A stretch of DNA of 6,367 bases from CATOSP01 sp034422355 (GTDB lineage Bacteria > Chloroflexota > Dehalococcoidia > Lucifugimonadales > UBA3495): the NCBI GenBank assembly GCA_034422355.1, contig DAOUJS010000180.1, positions 1-6,367 on the forward strand, given 5' to 3'. Within the stretch, counting starts at the first letter, position 1. Each line of letters begins with the position of its first letter. Below, piece after piece: positions 1-5,856 of the stretch. The translations under genes were made by a program, and so were the position numbers. The notes below the pieces were generated by a model. That model made no database searches, was not told the DNA's origin, and saw only the letters and a list, made by a program, of their open reading frames with translations.

Positions 1-1106
1 ACCCGGGCCACGGCGTCGCCTATGATGGCCAGGGCCTGGTGGTGGGACTTGCCGTAGGTGACCAGGGGGACGCTGAAGGCCTGGACATAGTTGCCGCTGG
101 CGTCGGTCTCACATACCGCCAGGTGGTCCGCATTCAGGTCAACCCCGATGGCGCCATGCGGCTGGTCCGTCACCACCGGTACTACTGCCATCCTGGTGGT
201 GACGAATACCCGCCAGCCCTTCCGGTCCCGCTTGAACCGGTAGCAGATGGCCTGGCCCAGGCCTGACAATCTGGCGGCTCTTTCCCCATGCTGGCGTCGG
301 TAGGAAGAGTACTCGGCATTGCTCTCCAGGGCCGGCAGCACCCGATCGTGGCCGTACTTGAACTTGATGCCGGAAATCACCAAGTGCTTCCCCTGCTCCC
401 CTGCCATGGCGTCGGGGAGCCTGAGTCGGAGACTCAGACTCCCGTCGTCAGCCACCGTGGCCACGCACAACTGGCAGCCACCAGCCTCATCCCTGCTCCC
501 CAGCACGAAGAACTCATCACTCCTGGCCGAACGCCACTCCTTGAGCCACTGATCGTGGTTGGCATACCCGTTGGCTTCCAGGCTGTACCGCTTCCGCCAG
601 AGCTTTCTGGAACCAAAGCACAGCCGGACTCGGCCATCGGCAATGTCCGACTCCATTTGCCCTAGCCTGGCCTTCAGGTTGCCCAGCCGTCGCCGCTTCT
701 GGTGCAGCCAGTCCCGCCGTTCTGCGCTCCCACCCTGGGCCATCCGGCTCTCGGCCCGAATAATGCGGCCCTTCAGGCGGTCCACCTGCAACTGCTGCTG
801 CTCTCGCACCGACGCCACCTTCCCCTCCACCGACACCCGCACCCCGTTGAACATCCTAGCCGGTATCCGGTAGCGCATCAGATACTCTCCCTTCAGGGAA
901 GGTGCGGACCGGCCCGCCGCCACATCGGCAAACAGCCTGCGCTCTATCCTGCCATACAGCAGGGCGTACGCCGAGAGCAGGCTATCTCCGGCCCTGCGGT
1001 CCATTCCTTCGAAATCACGGATGCGGGTCTGATAGGTGGCGGACAGGCCCTTTCGTGCAGCAGCCGGTGCTGTTATTGCAGCCATGTTCCCCTGGTGAGC
1101 AATCAT
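1..1106 (-). CDS. TnpB-related protein (IS200/IS605 OrfB-like), 3' end outside window
   Basis: An open frame of 368 codons runs on the minus strand from ATG at 1106 to the window edge without a stop. An in-frame TAA at 1158-1160 limits the N-terminus. A second in-frame ATG at 1085 has AGGGG three bases upstream and could be the true start. The N-terminal third is basic, with a likely coiled region near residues 100-155 (LKGRIIRAESR, QKRRRLGNLKARLG). It is followed by RVRLCFGSRKLWRKRY and DEFFVLGSRDEAGGCQ, then GAIGVDLNADHLAV, the RuvC-I strand of the OrfB/TnpB superfamily with the catalytic Asp at about residue 323, and VTYGKSHHQA. From family knowledge, TnpB proteins are RNA-guided nucleases carried by IS200/IS605 elements. 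RuvC-I lies near residue 190 in typical TnpB, so this is the long, divergent TnpB-related group. RuvC-II, RuvC-III and the zinc finger would lie beyond the edge, so activity cannot be judged. No TnpA is visible. Confidence 0.88.
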   Translation of the reverse strand, partial: MIAHQGNMAAITAPAAARKGLSATYQTRIRDFEGMDRRAGDSLLSAYALLYGRIERRLFADVAAGRSAPSLKGEYLMRYRIPARMFNGVRVSVEGKVASVREQQQLQVDRLKGRIIRAESRMAQGGSAERRDWLHQKRRRLGNLKARLGQMESDIADGRVRLCFGSRKLWRKRYSLEANGYANHDQWLKEWRSARSDEFFVLGSRDEAGGCQLCVATVADDGSLSLRLRLPDAMAGEQGKHLVISGIKFKYGHDRVLPALESNAEYSSYRRQHGERAARLSGLGQAICYRFKRDRKGWRVFVTTRMAVVPVVTDQPHGAIGVDLNADHLAVCETDASGNYVQAFSVPLVTYGKSHHQALAIIGDAVAR

Positions 1107-1475
1107 AAGCCTATAATACCAGAACAACTGTTCGTACTGCCATACTTCCCAGGGCGATTAAAGAAAAAGCGGAATCACTCCTCATCAGTGACCAAAGACT
1201 ACCAATGCATACTCCGTACCTACAAATGATTTAACAGTTCCCAACCCTCCTTTCGTCGATGAATTCTACATTGCATAGTAGGTCGTTCCTGGGACAGCTT
1301 GCTTGTTGCCGTGGATGTGGTGGCAGGTGTCTGGCCCAACGTTTCCAGGCTTACAGGAGTTTTGGGATATGATTGAAGAATATTCATTCCACATGCTTGC
1401 CTATATGTCTTTGGAACGAGTTTTCATTCTCCACGTAAGGGCACTAACAATGATTATCGCGGTATGAACCCCGGA

Positions 1476-1488
1476 ATGAGCGGCTCAT
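1476..1488. promoter_or_regulatory. 13-bp palindrome, possible operator of the toxin-antitoxin operon
   Basis: ATGAGC, a central G, then GCTCAT form a perfect 6-bp-arm inverted repeat about 135 bases upstream of the antitoxin-like start. Type II toxin-antitoxin operons are commonly autoregulated through palindromes near the promoter, so an operator role is possible. No promoter could be fixed next to it, the antitoxin-like protein shows no obvious DNA-binding domain, and a palindrome this short can arise by chance in 500 bases. Confidence 0.25.
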
Positions 1489-1605
1489 CATCGAATCCAA
1501 CCCTCTGCAAAATGGTAGAATGCGTGAGATGCTATTGCTGGACGGATACAATTTATGTAGTTTCCCAGTGATTCCCTTTAACCAAAACAGAAATCTGATG
1601 CCAAA

Positions 1606-1613
1606 AGGGGGTG
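1606..1613 (+). promoter_or_regulatory. Ribosome binding site that sets the start at 1622
   Basis: AGGGGGTG lies eight bases before ATG 1622. This purine-rich match to the 16S rRNA tail decides the start in favour of 1622 over the in-frame ATG at 1520, which has no comparable site. Confidence 0.75.
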
Positions 1614-1621
1614 AATTCACC

Positions 1622-2173
1622 ATGACGATGATTATGGAACGGCCAATCATTGACATGATGGTCGAGGCAACCTCAATTTCCGACTTAAGCAACGGCCTGA
1701 TGTCCAGGATCGACAGGTTAGCTAAACTTAACCACTTTTGCTGGATTGACCAACTCGCCTCCGATGGGTTCTCCGAGGGAGACATCAATCGACTGGACGA
1801 CCTGGTGCCAAGCTTGCTCGACGGGGCAGAAATGGAGACCAAACTAGCCGCGATGATTGCCGGAGCCCAGGATATCCAGGACGAAACCCAGTTGGAATCC
1901 GCAATCCTCCTGTGGCTAGGCCAAATGGATTTGGCAGGTATCTGCCACCAAGCCTGTAACAGCGGGTTCCCGGACCCAATTGATGCATTGGTTTCCGTCA
2001 TCAGATACTTACTCAGATTGGCGGGAAGCGCAGTCGCATTTGAGGCCATGCGGCGGCTACCCCCGGAACAGGTCAATGACGACAGGAAGATTGAATTATC
2101 CGAAGTGGCAGAAGGAATAGAACTCGCTGAAGTGGGAGTTGAAGAGGACGTAGCGGAATGGCCCGCATACTAA
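1622..2173 (+). CDS. Uncharacterised 183-aa protein, candidate antitoxin partner of MazF
   Basis: I do not recognise this family. The protein has 183 residues from ATG 1622, which has a good Shine-Dalgarno. It is mostly predicted helical, for example RIDRLAKLNHFCWIDQLASD near 29-48, a Leu/Asp-rich stretch at 52-72, ESAILLWLGQMDLAGICHQA at 92-111, and VSVIRYLLRLAGSAVAFEAM at 124-143. It ends in an acidic tail (153-180, with EEDVAEW) followed by PAY. No MazE/AbrB, RHH, HTH or Phd signature is visible. The case for an antitoxin is contextual: it lies directly upstream of a MazF-like toxin, in the same direction, overlapping its start by 16 nt, which implies translational coupling. An acidic, Trp-containing C-terminal tail resembles the way E. 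coli MazE (ending in DWGEPKDKEVW) blocks MazF, but this is inference. Length is about twice that of usual MazE proteins. It could instead be an unrelated gene. Confidence 0.8.
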   Translation: MTMIMERPIIDMMVEATSISDLSNGLMSRIDRLAKLNHFCWIDQLASDGFSEGDINRLDDLVPSLLDGAEMETKLAAMIAGAQDIQDETQLESAILLWLGQMDLAGICHQACNSGFPDPIDALVSVIRYLLRLAGSAVAFEAMRRLPPEQVNDDRKIELSEVAEGIELAEVGVEEDVAEWPAY

Positions 2174-2508
2174 GGGGGGAAATTAGATGGGCAGGCATTG
2201 AGCCGTACAATCAACTTGTTGGACATGAGCAGGGGAATACACGCCCTGCCCTCATCCTTAGCAGCGACCATTTCAACGATCAGACCGAACTGGTTGTGGT
2301 AGCGCTGATAACCAGCGCCAGTCAACCGCAAGGACGCCTCTATTCAATTCCTGTCAATTCGGTGCAGATGCCGAGGCCATCATGGATTCTGACCGGTCAG
2401 ATAAGAACACTATCGACCAGGCGGATCGGAGATTTGATCGGCACTGTTTCCGACGAAGAACTTGCACGAGTCCATAGAGCCATACTCCGTGTCTTCGGTT
2501 TATCCTAA
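2158..2508 (+). CDS. mazF: MazF/PemK-family endoribonuclease toxin
   Basis: This 116-aa protein has the full length and motif order of the MazF/PemK (CcdB-like SH3 barrel) family. RGEIRWAGIEP (6-16) matches the opening beta strand. GHEQGNTRPALILS (22-35) is the signature loop and strand containing the conserved catalytic Arg (R29). ELVVVALITSA (44-54) carries the conserved Thr/Ser (T52, S53). TGQIRTLSTRRIGDLIGTVSDEELARV follows as the usual core strand and C-terminal helix. The family normally has Asp at the position of G80 (DQVR), so GQIR is a mild deviation. MazF toxins cleave mRNA at short single-stranded sites and halt translation until neutralised by a partner. Its ATG lies inside the upstream gene (16-nt overlap), and AGAGGA about eight bases upstream serves as ribosome binding site. 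The family call is firm; cleavage specificity cannot be read from sequence. Confidence 0.93.
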   Translation: MARILRGEIRWAGIEPYNQLVGHEQGNTRPALILSSDHFNDQTELVVVALITSASQPQGRLYSIPVNSVQMPRPSWILTGQIRTLSTRRIGDLIGTVSDEELARVHRAILRVFGLS

Positions 2509-2692
2509 TCGCCTGCTTCCGCCCGTCCTGCACCGAGTTTCCGCGAGGCCTTTGTACTCACCCAGAGTTCGCCCCGCCAGCATCACGGTGACGGTTCACT
2601 GGTGAGGAACAAATAGCCAGCGTTGCAGGGAACTGTTCTGGTGTTGCCGTTCTCTGCTCCTACGGGCTAGTTTCATCTTCAGTCGCGCCGAC

Positions 2693-2740
2693 GGCCATAG
2701 CCTCTCCGCCACGGAGGGCCCCCCAACCAGCGGGGAAGCC
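2693..2740 (+). other. Potential stem-loops in the surface-protein 5' leader
   Basis: CTCTCCG at 2702-2708 pairs with CGGAGGG at 2712-2718 (seven pairs including one G-T wobble, loop CCA). GGC at 2693-2695 could close it with GCC downstream. A second weaker stem joins the C-run at about 2720-2724 with GGGG at 2732-2735. The cluster lies about 70 bases before the Shine-Dalgarno. It might be a terminator of the upstream operon, an mRNA-stabilising leader or a structured regulatory RNA. I could not match it to a known riboswitch. Confidence 0.35.
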
Positions 2741-2805
2741 CAACAGATGAGCCTGAACCGCCCGACGTCCACCTAAGTTTATAGGTCAGCCAACAACGAT
2801 ATATC

Positions 2806-2811
2806 AGGAGG
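2806..2811 (+). promoter_or_regulatory. Perfect Shine-Dalgarno without a usable start codon
   Basis: AGGAGG is followed by AATAATCGT. The same core precedes the collagen-like gene (AGGAGG at 5851, then AATCA, then ATG). Here no ATG, GTG or TTG follows in the surface-protein frame for 51 bases. ATA at 2813 and ATC at 2816 are in other frames. One G inserted after 2817 would create ATG CGT CCA in frame, four bases after the Shine-Dalgarno. This suggests that 2806-2811 is, or was, the true ribosome binding site of the large gene. Confidence 0.65.
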
Positions 2812-2862
2812 AATAATCGTCCATACACGGTAAGAGGATTTACCCCAATCGTAGGCCTGGCC

Positions 2863-5559
2863 GTGGTTGTGGCCCTGGCTCTCGCCGCCGTCTTCGGCAG
2901 CATGAGCCTGGCGAACCCGGCGATGGCCGCCGTTGGTCAGCCGGCAGATGCCGAGTTGACTGAGCGGGTTGATACGCCGGTAACGGTTATGGACGATGCG
3001 GACACGGTCTTGAACCGCTATCTGGGGCAAACCACTGACCTTACGGTTGTTGTAGATACTTTCTTCACCCCGAAGACGGACACAACCGGAGATGGCGCCC
3101 TGGATTATGCTGACACCACGTACTCATGGCAGGGACAAGGTACGGATACTACACCAAATGCGATAACCGATGCGCCGGCCGCAGCAACCGACTATAGTAC
3201 GACTGCTCCCACCCTAACAATTGCCGTAGCTGCTAAAGGCAGCGAGATGGTTACGGTTACGGCGAAGCAGGCACTGAGCACCATAGCTACGGTCGCTGTA
3301 ACTGAGAGCACCTGCCCATCGGGTGCGGCTTGGGAAACCCCGGGAAGAGGCATTACCGACGCGGGTTGTTACTACACTGCGACGCATACGGTCTTGGTGA
3401 CCGTGGCAGATGCAGTGTTGACGTCCTCCTCGGACACCCCGGGCGGTTCCTCCAGGTTCACCGTGGAGTTCCTCGCCACTGCTGCTGTCTCTCCTCTTGA
3501 TGGCCAGATAACGCTGACAATGGAAGACTTCGGCGTACCTGATTCCATTGACACCGAAGATGTCGTAATTCGGTCAACATTGACTGGCACTCACGATTTC
3601 GCCGGCAACCCTGCGGACATTGAAGCTGACGGCGACGAGGAAGTAATTCTTCACATGGGCGATTTGGACCCCGACCCTGCTGATGATGCAGGCATTGCCT
3701 CAGGTGACGTAGTGAAGATTACTTTCCAGACGGGGACTAGCCTTAAGATGCCTACCAAGGGCGGAGACTTCGCTTGGGTAGTAGACGGTGGTATAGCTAA
3801 GAATTCTACCAACCAAGTTCATGTAGCCCGCAAGATTAGCCTGGACGAAGACGAAGGCGGTCGCGGCGACATGCTGAGAGTTACCGGAAAGGGCTTCCAG
3901 AACGATACCACCATTCATTTCTGGCTGGACGAGGGTGAGGACGACCGCAATATGCGGCCTGACTCCAACGAGTTCACCCTGTGCAGCGCTCAGGTCTCTG
4001 GTGGCGTGGGTACCTGTACTTTCGAAGTAACCGCTCCGCCCTTCACCGGCGGCGTGAATTACGTCAATGCTATTGATGGCCGGAGCAACCGGGCCGATTC
4101 TGGCGAAGACGCCGACTTCACCCTCGAGTCCTCGCTGAAGGTTACCCCTGACGGCGGCACTCCCGGCGAGAGCCTGCTGGTGGAAATCTTTGACGTCCCT
4201 GAGGGAGATTCCAACATCGGCACGGTGAAATTGGCCCGGCAGGAAATTTGCGGCAGCGAGGGAAGAGCCGGTGCGGACGCCGTGGCCTGCATGTACCCCG
4301 CCGTCGGCTCCACCGGCAACGGCAACTTCCGGCTGCAGATTCCCGACTGGGCTCCGGCTGGTGTCCAGGACTTGCTGATTGAGGTTGGCGATACCGAAAT
4401 CACCACCACCGTAAACATCAGCCCGTCGTCCCTGCGGTCGACCCCCGTAACCGTGGTCCCCAACCAGCGCATCAGCCTGGTCGGCGCCGGCTTTAACGCC
4501 CGGGCTAGCATCGGTGAGGACGAGGAAGGTTCCGAGGTCTCCATCGGCGGAAAGCGGATTGAGTGGGAACGCATCAACGGCGGCGACGACATTAACGTCG
4601 ACAGCGGCGGTAACTGGTCTGCGGCCATTGACCTGCCCCTGGACGCCAACACCGTCGAGCCCGGCACCCGCCTCATCCGCGCCCGGGACTCCGAGGGTCG
4701 CACCGGTTCCGTGGAAGTAACCTTCCCGGCCCGGACGCTGACCATCACCCCCGACACCGGTCGCGTGGGCACCGTGGCCGTGGTACGCGGCGAAGGCTTC
4801 CCCGGCAAGAACGACGAGGGCGACAGCTTCAGCGTAGAGATTATCTACGAGAGCGCCACCGGTCGGACCACCGTCAGCGCCCAGCCCGACGCCAGCGGTA
4901 AGTTCGAGACCCAGATTCGGATTCCCACCACCGCCGGCATTCCTTCCACCAACACGGTGAAGGCCCAGTTCGAGTACGGCGAGAACAATACCGAGGTGGT
5001 TACGGCTACCACCCACGACGTGCCGGAAGGCTCCATAAGCCTTTCCACCACCAGTGGCGGCCCCGGTACCACCATCACCGTCACCGGCGATGGCTTCAAG
5101 TCCTATGTTCCGGTGAGCAGTGTCAAGGTCGGTCCTCTGGACGTCACCCCGGCTCCCAAGCCCAGCACCGACGCCCAGGGTATGCTGAACTTCGACATCC
5201 TGATCCCCGGCCTGGACAACGGTATCCAGACCATCGAGGTCCAGGTGGGCCAGACCACCGCCAGCGTAGGCTTCACGGTCACTGAGTCCGGCGTAAGCCC
5301 GGGCGACATCAAGCCCGTGGCCGAGGCTGTCGAGCCTCTGGGCGAGAACCTGGTCAGCGTGTGGAACTTCAACAACGACACCAAGGTCTGGGAGTTCTAC
5401 AGCCCTGAGTTGCCCGCAGAGGACAATACTCTGGTCAACATGATCACCGGTGAGACCTATCTCATCCAGGTTAAGTCCACTGTCGAGGTCATCCTGAACC
5501 GCGACACCCGGAACCTGACCTGCTTGGGCGACAACTGCTGGAACCAGATCGTCTGGTAA
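2863..5559 (+). CDS. Secreted modular surface protein with Ig/IPT-like repeats
   Basis: This 898-aa acidic protein starts here at GTG, the first standard in-frame start. The true start is probably upstream near 2816 (see the Shine-Dalgarno at 2806). Residues 1-22 are a hydrophobic signal-peptide core ending NPAMA, with cleavage likely before AVGQ. Residues 23-320 are an unrecognised Thr/Asp/Val-rich region. About five Ig-like modules of 85-100 residues follow at roughly 323-421, 424-519, 523-624, 625-719 and 723-808. Most carry the IPT/TIG-type GxGF turn (TGKGF, VGAGF, RGEGF, TGDGF), then a D/S-x-G-[NKM]-[FW] strand and an 'I-P-G' loop; module two is degenerate. Residues 828-898 form a Trp/Tyr-rich C-terminal domain (LVSVWNFNNDTKVWEFY, then NQIVW) of a type I recall at the ends of Chloroflexota surface proteins. 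All eight cysteines fall in four close pairs. No transmembrane anchor, LPXTG or SLH domain is visible. The likely role is an S-layer or other cell-envelope structural or adhesive protein. No enzyme motif is seen. Confidence 0.87.
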   Translation: MVVALALAAVFGSMSLANPAMAAVGQPADAELTERVDTPVTVMDDADTVLNRYLGQTTDLTVVVDTFFTPKTDTTGDGALDYADTTYSWQGQGTDTTPNAITDAPAAATDYSTTAPTLTIAVAAKGSEMVTVTAKQALSTIATVAVTESTCPSGAAWETPGRGITDAGCYYTATHTVLVTVADAVLTSSSDTPGGSSRFTVEFLATAAVSPLDGQITLTMEDFGVPDSIDTEDVVIRSTLTGTHDFAGNPADIEADGDEEVILHMGDLDPDPADDAGIASGDVVKITFQTGTSLKMPTKGGDFAWVVDGGIAKNSTNQVHVARKISLDEDEGGRGDMLRVTGKGFQNDTTIHFWLDEGEDDRNMRPDSNEFTLCSAQVSGGVGTCTFEVTAPPFTGGVNYVNAIDGRSNRADSGEDADFTLESSLKVTPDGGTPGESLLVEIFDVPEGDSNIGTVKLARQEICGSEGRAGADAVACMYPAVGSTGNGNFRLQIPDWAPAGVQDLLIEVGDTEITTTVNISPSSLRSTPVTVVPNQRISLVGAGFNARASIGEDEEGSEVSIGGKRIEWERINGGDDINVDSGGNWSAAIDLPLDANTVEPGTRLIRARDSEGRTGSVEVTFPARTLTITPDTGRVGTVAVVRGEGFPGKNDEGDSFSVEIIYESATGRTTVSAQPDASGKFETQIRIPTTAGIPSTNTVKAQFEYGENNTEVVTATTHDVPEGSISLSTTSGGPGTTITVTGDGFKSYVPVSSVKVGPLDVTPAPKPSTDAQGMLNFDILIPGLDNGIQTIEVQVGQTTASVGFTVTESGVSPGDIKPVAEAVEPLGENLVSVWNFNNDTKVWEFYSPELPAEDNTLVNMITGETYLIQVKSTVEVILNRDTRNLTCLGDNCWNQIVW
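3829..5286 (+). repeat. About five tandem Ig/IPT-like protein modules
   Basis: Five diverged modules of 85-100 residues begin near 3829, 4132, 4429, 4735 and 5029. Shared features are an opening beta strand ending in a Gly-rich turn (PDGGTPGE, PDTGRVGT, TSGGPGTT), a GxGF bulge in four of the five, and a later G-[NKM]-[FW] strand leading to a Pro-containing loop. The repeats are seen at protein level only, because DNA identity between copies is low. They therefore look old rather than recently amplified. Confidence 0.7.
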
Positions 5560-5583
5560 GCAAAGGCCAGGAATTAGCGCCTT

Positions 5584-5614
5584 TTCTGGGGCGGATTCAT
5601 CATCCGCCCCAGAA
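5584..5614 (+). terminator. Strong hairpin after the surface-protein gene
   Basis: TTCTGGGGCGGAT and ATCCGCCCCAGAA form a perfect 13-bp stem with a five-base loop (TCATC), 24 bases after the stop codon. The stability and position fit a transcription terminator or 3'-end protecting stem. There is no T-run after it on either strand, so it is not a classical intrinsic terminator. Confidence 0.6.
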
Positions 5615-5700
5615 CCCCGGCCCGTATTGAATGTGTGGAAATGCCCGAAAATGCCGCAAAATACCAGGGTTATAAATTTTCCACCTCACCCATCAACCGT

Positions 5701-5722
5701 CGTTCCCGCGAAGGCGGGAACC
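5701..5722. repeat. REP-like inverted repeat (GTTCCCGC type)
   Basis: GTTCCCGC at 5702-5709 and GCGGGAAC at 5714-5721 form an 8-bp stem around GAAG. This matches the widespread bacterial dispersed repeat with a CGTTCCCGCGAAGGCGGGAA-like core, which in one frame reads as the well-known spurious peptide VVPAKAGT. Such elements are usually intergenic and scattered through a genome. Copy number cannot be seen from one window. Confidence 0.75.
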
Positions 5723-5739
5723 TCGAAAGAGGGCAAGTC

Positions 5740-5798
5740 CCTTCCCCCTTGGCGGGGGTCGAAGATCCGCCGAGGCGGGAAGGCTGGGATGGGGGTGA
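5740..5798. repeat. Second intergenic inverted repeat, CCTTCCC...GGGAAGG
   Basis: CCTTCCC at 5740-5746 pairs with GGGAAGG at 5777-5783. Inside it are CCCCC/GGGGG (5744-5748 with 5754-5758) and CCGC/GCGG (5767-5770 with 5775-5778), which give alternative folds. The trailing GGCTGGGATGGGGGTGAAA resembles the ending of a common dispersed repeat family (CCCTCTCCC...GAGGGTGAAA) that I recall from environmental genomes. It directly follows the GTTCCCGC element, making a composite repeat cluster. Confidence 0.55.
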
Positions 5799-5850
5799 AA
5801 CCCTACCCAACCGGGAACAAAGGCGCACCGGCTAAAACCCTTAACTCTAT

Positions 5851-5856
5851 AGGAGG
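5851..5856 (+). promoter_or_regulatory. Ribosome binding site of the collagen-like gene
   Basis: A perfect AGGAGG lies five bases before ATG 5862. The surrounding AGGAGGAAT is identical to that at 2806-2814 before the large surface-protein gene, which supports the idea that the latter is also a genuine initiation site. Confidence 0.85.

Larger units (their letters stand above)
1107..1621. other. Intergenic spacer between divergent TnpB-related gene and toxin-antitoxin operon
   Basis: These 515 bases contain no convincing gene on either strand. The base composition is more AT-rich than the flanks. I see an 8-bp palindrome GAATATTC at 1378-1385 and a 13-bp palindrome at 1476-1488 (annotated separately). 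A TAGAAT box at 1516-1521 resembles a -10 element but has no matching -35 at normal spacing. The left part may hold the left end of the transposon that carries the TnpB-related gene, but I could not identify a subterminal hairpin or target site with confidence. A longer in-frame extension of the next gene back to an ATG at 1520 was rejected because it has no ribosome binding site. Confidence 0.6.
2509..2862 (+). other. Leader region of the surface-protein gene
   Basis: These 354 bases separate the toxin gene from the annotated GTG of the surface protein. No RNA gene or conserved coding frame is seen in 2509-2805. Potential hairpins cluster at 2693-2740. A TTTATA box at 2778-2783 could be a -10 element, but no good -35 precedes it. 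The last 45 bases (2818-2862), read in the frame of the surface protein, look like the missing n-region of its signal peptide (RPYTVRGFTPIVGLA). They are therefore probably translated or were until recently. Confidence 0.5.

Noticed and set aside
39..1229. Several plus-strand open frames of 68-175 codons
   Set aside because: They are antisense to the TnpB-related gene, whose minus-strand frame carries conserved motifs such as GVDLN.
1378..1385. GAATATTC palindrome as a regulator site
   Set aside because: Eight bases is too short to stand out from chance in an AT-rich spacer and it has no promoter next to it.
1520..1621. Upstream extension of the 183-aa protein to an ATG at 1520
   Set aside because: No ribosome binding site precedes 1520, whereas AGGGGGTG is ideally spaced before 1622.
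1444..2076. A 210-codon minus-strand open frame
   Set aside because: It lies opposite the 183-aa gene, which has a strong Shine-Dalgarno and couples to the toxin; the antisense product shows no family features.
2680..2805. A cyclic-di-GMP, cobalamin or fluoride riboswitch in the leader
   Set aside because: The characteristic conserved stretches of these classes were looked for by eye and not found; only generic GC stems remain.
3700..5016. A 438-codon open frame on the minus strand
   Set aside because: It is antisense to the well-supported surface protein, Gly/Val/Ala-rich in the way shadow frames of high-GC3 genes are, and lacks any recognisable motif or ribosome binding site.
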